Assembly (NCBI GenBank): GCA_002730875.1
Contig: PCBI01000018.1
Span: 5,001-69,000 of the forward strand
Reading direction: 5' to 3'
Source: Spirochaetaceae bacterium
GTDB taxonomy: Bacteria > Spirochaetota > Leptospiria > Leptospirales > Leptonemataceae
Length of the DNA stretch: 64,000 nt
Both the position numbers and the translations under genes were made by a program. Each line of letters begins with the position of its first letter. Position 1 is the first letter of the stretch. Of the stretch, positions 61,854 through 64,000 are shown one piece after another. Under the pieces are notes generated by a model. That model was given only the letters and a program-made list of their open reading frames with translations, was not told the origin of the DNA and made no database searches.

Positions 61854-63330
61854 AGTAACGAGTTCAAGGCAAAGTCAGACCCCCATATTGGCAGCCCTAC
61901 AGAAGCATCGAAGCGAGTCGGTGGTACCGTTTCATGTTCCCGGTCATAAACATGGACGGGGCAATCCGCAAATGACCGAATACTTTGGCTCGGCCATGAT
62001 GGAGTCAGATCTAAACGCCATGAGCGACATTGACGACCTCGCCAATCCGGTGGGAGTCATCAAGGAAGCTCAGGACCTGGCTGCGGAAGCTTTTGGCTCC
62101 GACAATGCTTACTTCCTGATCAACGGCACAACATCCGGAATCCATGCCATGATTCTGGCCGCTGCCGCCCAGAGAGAAAAAATGATCGTGCCGCGGGACG
62201 GACACAAGTCCATGTATTCGGCGCTGATTCTATCCGGCGCCAGCCCGGTATTTCTTCCCCCGGCCCTGCATCCGGAGTTCGGCTTTCCGTTGCCTCCGGA
62301 TCCCGCCGACCTGGAGACCATCTTCAACGAGGTCCGCCAGATTCAGTCCATAGATATCAAGTCGCTCTTTCTAATCAATCCGTCGTACTACGGTTTGGCG
62401 CCGCGATTAAGCGTCCTTGCGGACATTGCCAAAAGAGAAGGCATCGCTTTGCTGGTGGATGAGGCTCACGGATCCCATTTCTATTTTCATGAAAGCTTTC
62501 CGCAAACAGCCATGTCTGTGGGCGCCTGCATGAGCGCATTAAGTATGCATAAGACCGGGGGATCGCTAACCCAGGCATCCTTGCTCCTTCGACAGGGGCA
62601 GCGCATCTCCAATGAGCATATACGAAATATCCTGGATATACTTCGCACATCGTCCTCTTCGTATTTACTTATGAGCAGTCTGGATACCGCTCGCTCCATG
62701 CTGGCTACCCGGGGCCGAGAATTGCTGGAAGAAACCCTGAAGGTCGCTCGAGTAGCCCGGGATAGGATTAATTCCATCCCGGGATTGGTTGCTCCGGGAC
62801 CAATTGAGCTTTCGCCGGATAATCGCATTGGCGGCTTTGACGAAACCAGGCTTACCGTATGCGTAAACGGAATAGGACTCAGCGGATTCGACGTGGAGCG
62901 GGTCCTGCGAAAGGAATACAAGATTCAGATAGAGATGTCGGATTTTCATTCCGTTGTTGCCATCATTACCTTTGCCGACACTGAGACGCAGCTAGACTCC
63001 CTGATCCATGCTCTCGGCGCCATCGCAAGAAGTAGCTCCCGTAAAGCGGTGCGCAACTTTCCGGATCACCCCGGCGTTCCGCCCCGGGTTATGAATCCGA
63101 GAGATGCATTCTATTCGCCCAAAGAATCCCTTCCCATCCGGGACACCGAAGGATCCATATGCGCCGAGATGATCATGGCCTATCCGCCGGGGATTCCGCT
63201 GATCTGTCCCGGGGAGGTAATGACCCCGGAGATCATTGAGCATGTACAGGCGTTGAAATCGGCTGGAGCGGCGTTACAGGGCATGGCCGATACCTCCGCC
63301 GATAATGTTCAGATTGTGGAAGGCTCTTGA
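61831..63330 (+). CDS. Orn/Lys/Arg decarboxylase family protein
   Basis: A 499-residue PLP-dependent fold I decarboxylase of the short (SpeA/YaaO-like) group. Features: VPFHVPGHKHGRG, LINGTTSGIHAMI, LLVDEAHGSHFYFH (PLP-pyridine Asp and a stacking His), and the PLP-Lys in SALSMHKTGGSLTQASLLL. The C-terminal YPPGIPLICPGEVMTPEIIEHVQALKSAGAALQG is typical. It should produce agmatine, cadaverine or putrescine. It starts with GTG at 61831 inside the methyltransferase gene (23-bp overlap), so the two are co-translated. Confidence 0.93.
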   Translation: MSEPSGNKVTSSRQSQTPILAALQKHRSESVVPFHVPGHKHGRGNPQMTEYFGSAMMESDLNAMSDIDDLANPVGVIKEAQDLAAEAFGSDNAYFLINGTTSGIHAMILAAAAQREKMIVPRDGHKSMYSALILSGASPVFLPPALHPEFGFPLPPDPADLETIFNEVRQIQSIDIKSLFLINPSYYGLAPRLSVLADIAKREGIALLVDEAHGSHFYFHESFPQTAMSVGACMSALSMHKTGGSLTQASLLLRQGQRISNEHIRNILDILRTSSSSYLLMSSLDTARSMLATRGRELLEETLKVARVARDRINSIPGLVAPGPIELSPDNRIGGFDETRLTVCVNGIGLSGFDVERVLRKEYKIQIEMSDFHSVVAIITFADTETQLDSLIHALGAIARSSSRKAVRNFPDHPGVPPRVMNPRDAFYSPKESLPIRDTEGSICAEMIMAYPPGIPLICPGEVMTPEIIEHVQALKSAGAALQGMADTSADNVQIVEGS

Positions 63331-63441
63331 TTGCCCATTGAGAAGGATTCCCGACAGGGGCCCCGGGACGATGTTTAGAGAAAGAATCGCGAAAAGCCGG
63401 AGGATCCAGGACAGTACGTTAGAGGCATCTCAAACCTTCGC

Positions 63442-64000
63442 TCAGCTCGGATCAAATACCGGATCTTCCACTTGAGCTCGGGAATACTTTTTGCACCGTT
63501 CGAGATATATCAATGCGGCCCGATCCTCCGGCACGCTTTCATGGATGGAAAGGAACGTGGCTTCCGCTTCGTCGAATCGTTTCTTATGGTACAGCATCAC
63601 GCCATATTCGAACTTTTCCTTCTGAGCGGCCTTCCGTTCCACCAGCTCCGGTGGATCGCCATCAAGAACTTCATATACCGGCACGGATCGAGTCTTTCCT
63701 TTGACGCGCACTTTACCCATGAAACGATAGTTCACCGTCATGTCTTCCAGGGTCTGACGCAGGGTTACTTCGCTCAGGATGATGTGAGCTCCCATCTTCT
63801 TTGTCAGGCCCTCCAGTCGACTGGCCAGGTTTACGGCATCGGCAATTACGGTGCTTTCCATGCGCTCTTCTTCGCCGATGGTTCCCAACATCAAAACGCC
63901 GGTATGCAAACCTACGCCAATATCGATGGGAACGTAGCCATTTTTCTTTCTGTATTCATTGAAATCCAGAAGCTCCAGACGCATGTTCACCGCCGCTTCC
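63442..64000 (-). CDS. Class III adenylate cyclase, C-terminal part
   Basis: The 3' end of a gene that runs off the window edge: the frame continues through 64000 (GAA GCG GCG GTG AAC ATG) without a stop. The visible part carries the second half of a cyclase catalytic domain, IGVGLHTGVLMLGTIGEEERMESTVIADAVNLASRLEGL, with the transition-state Asn/Arg pair. Here the motif reads VIADAVNLAS where most have VIGDxVNxAS. After a small strand region (GKVRVKGKTRSVPVYEVLDGD) comes a TPR-like tail (FEYGVMLYHKKRFDEAEATFL). Confidence 0.88.
   Translation of the reverse strand, partial: EAAVNMRLELLDFNEYRKKNGYVPIDIGVGLHTGVLMLGTIGEEERMESTVIADAVNLASRLEGLTKKMGAHIILSEVTLRQTLEDMTVNYRFMGKVRVKGKTRSVPVYEVLDGDPPELVERKAAQKEKFEYGVMLYHKKRFDEAEATFLSIHESVPEDRAALIYLERCKKYSRAQVEDPVFDPS

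Overview
The window reads as a chromosomal segment of a spirochaete of the order Leptospirales. By eye its GC content is in the mid-50s percent, which fits Leptonema or Turneriella-like lineages better than Leptospira itself; this is an inference from base composition and gene content, not a search result. Supporting signs are many lipoproteins with relaxed lipoboxes, several class III cyclase and 7TMR-DISM signalling proteins, a short Cys-rich secreted protein, and heavy use of TTG and GTG starts. I found no rRNA, tRNA, CRISPR array, insertion sequence or prophage. It looks like ordinary vertically inherited chromosome.

Layout. 0.5-7.4 kb: biotin synthase behind a ParB-like protein, TrmH and glycerate kinase, citrate synthase, and an MBOAT acyltransferase. 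7.5-18.4 kb: a large RND pump and two giant surface lipoproteins (beta-sandwich repeats; beta-helix), two of these units ending in clear intrinsic terminators. 18.9-26.2 kb: glutamine synthetase, a Cys-rich secreted protein, and a tight operon thiG-mgtE-thiH-hypothetical-dehydrogenase. 26.4-38.0 kb: an envelope and signalling block with an OmpA-domain barrel, a vWA lipoprotein, an OmpA-domain lipoprotein, a hybrid histidine kinase overlapping a LuxR-type regulator tail to tail, and a vWA/FHA membrane protein. 38.3-45.2 kb: gmhA with a ROK kinase, a PlsC-like acyltransferase, a DUF2892 membrane protein behind two CsoR-family-like operator boxes, and hisC. 45.3-54.2 kb: a divergent pair of c-di-GMP enzymes, ubiD-miaE, a TatT-like protein, a second PlsC-like acyltransferase, and a PilZ protein that appears to start at CTG. 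54.5-64 kb: a GH1 glycosidase, a DUF4015 lipoprotein, a membrane adenylate cyclase, 2-isopropylmalate synthase, a PNMT/NNMT-type methyltransferase overlapping an Orn/Lys/Arg decarboxylase, and a truncated second cyclase at the edge.

The strongest leads are (1) the methyltransferase-decarboxylase pair, which could make an N-methylated amine; (2) two 17-bp operator-like boxes exactly 30 bp apart before the DUF2892 gene; (3) the CTG-initiated PilZ gene; (4) a magnesium transporter inside a thiamine-thiazole operon; and (5) a recurrent pattern of degenerate tandem repeats, different at each locus, sitting in the spacer just past gene ends, together with low-complexity insertions in otherwise conserved enzymes.
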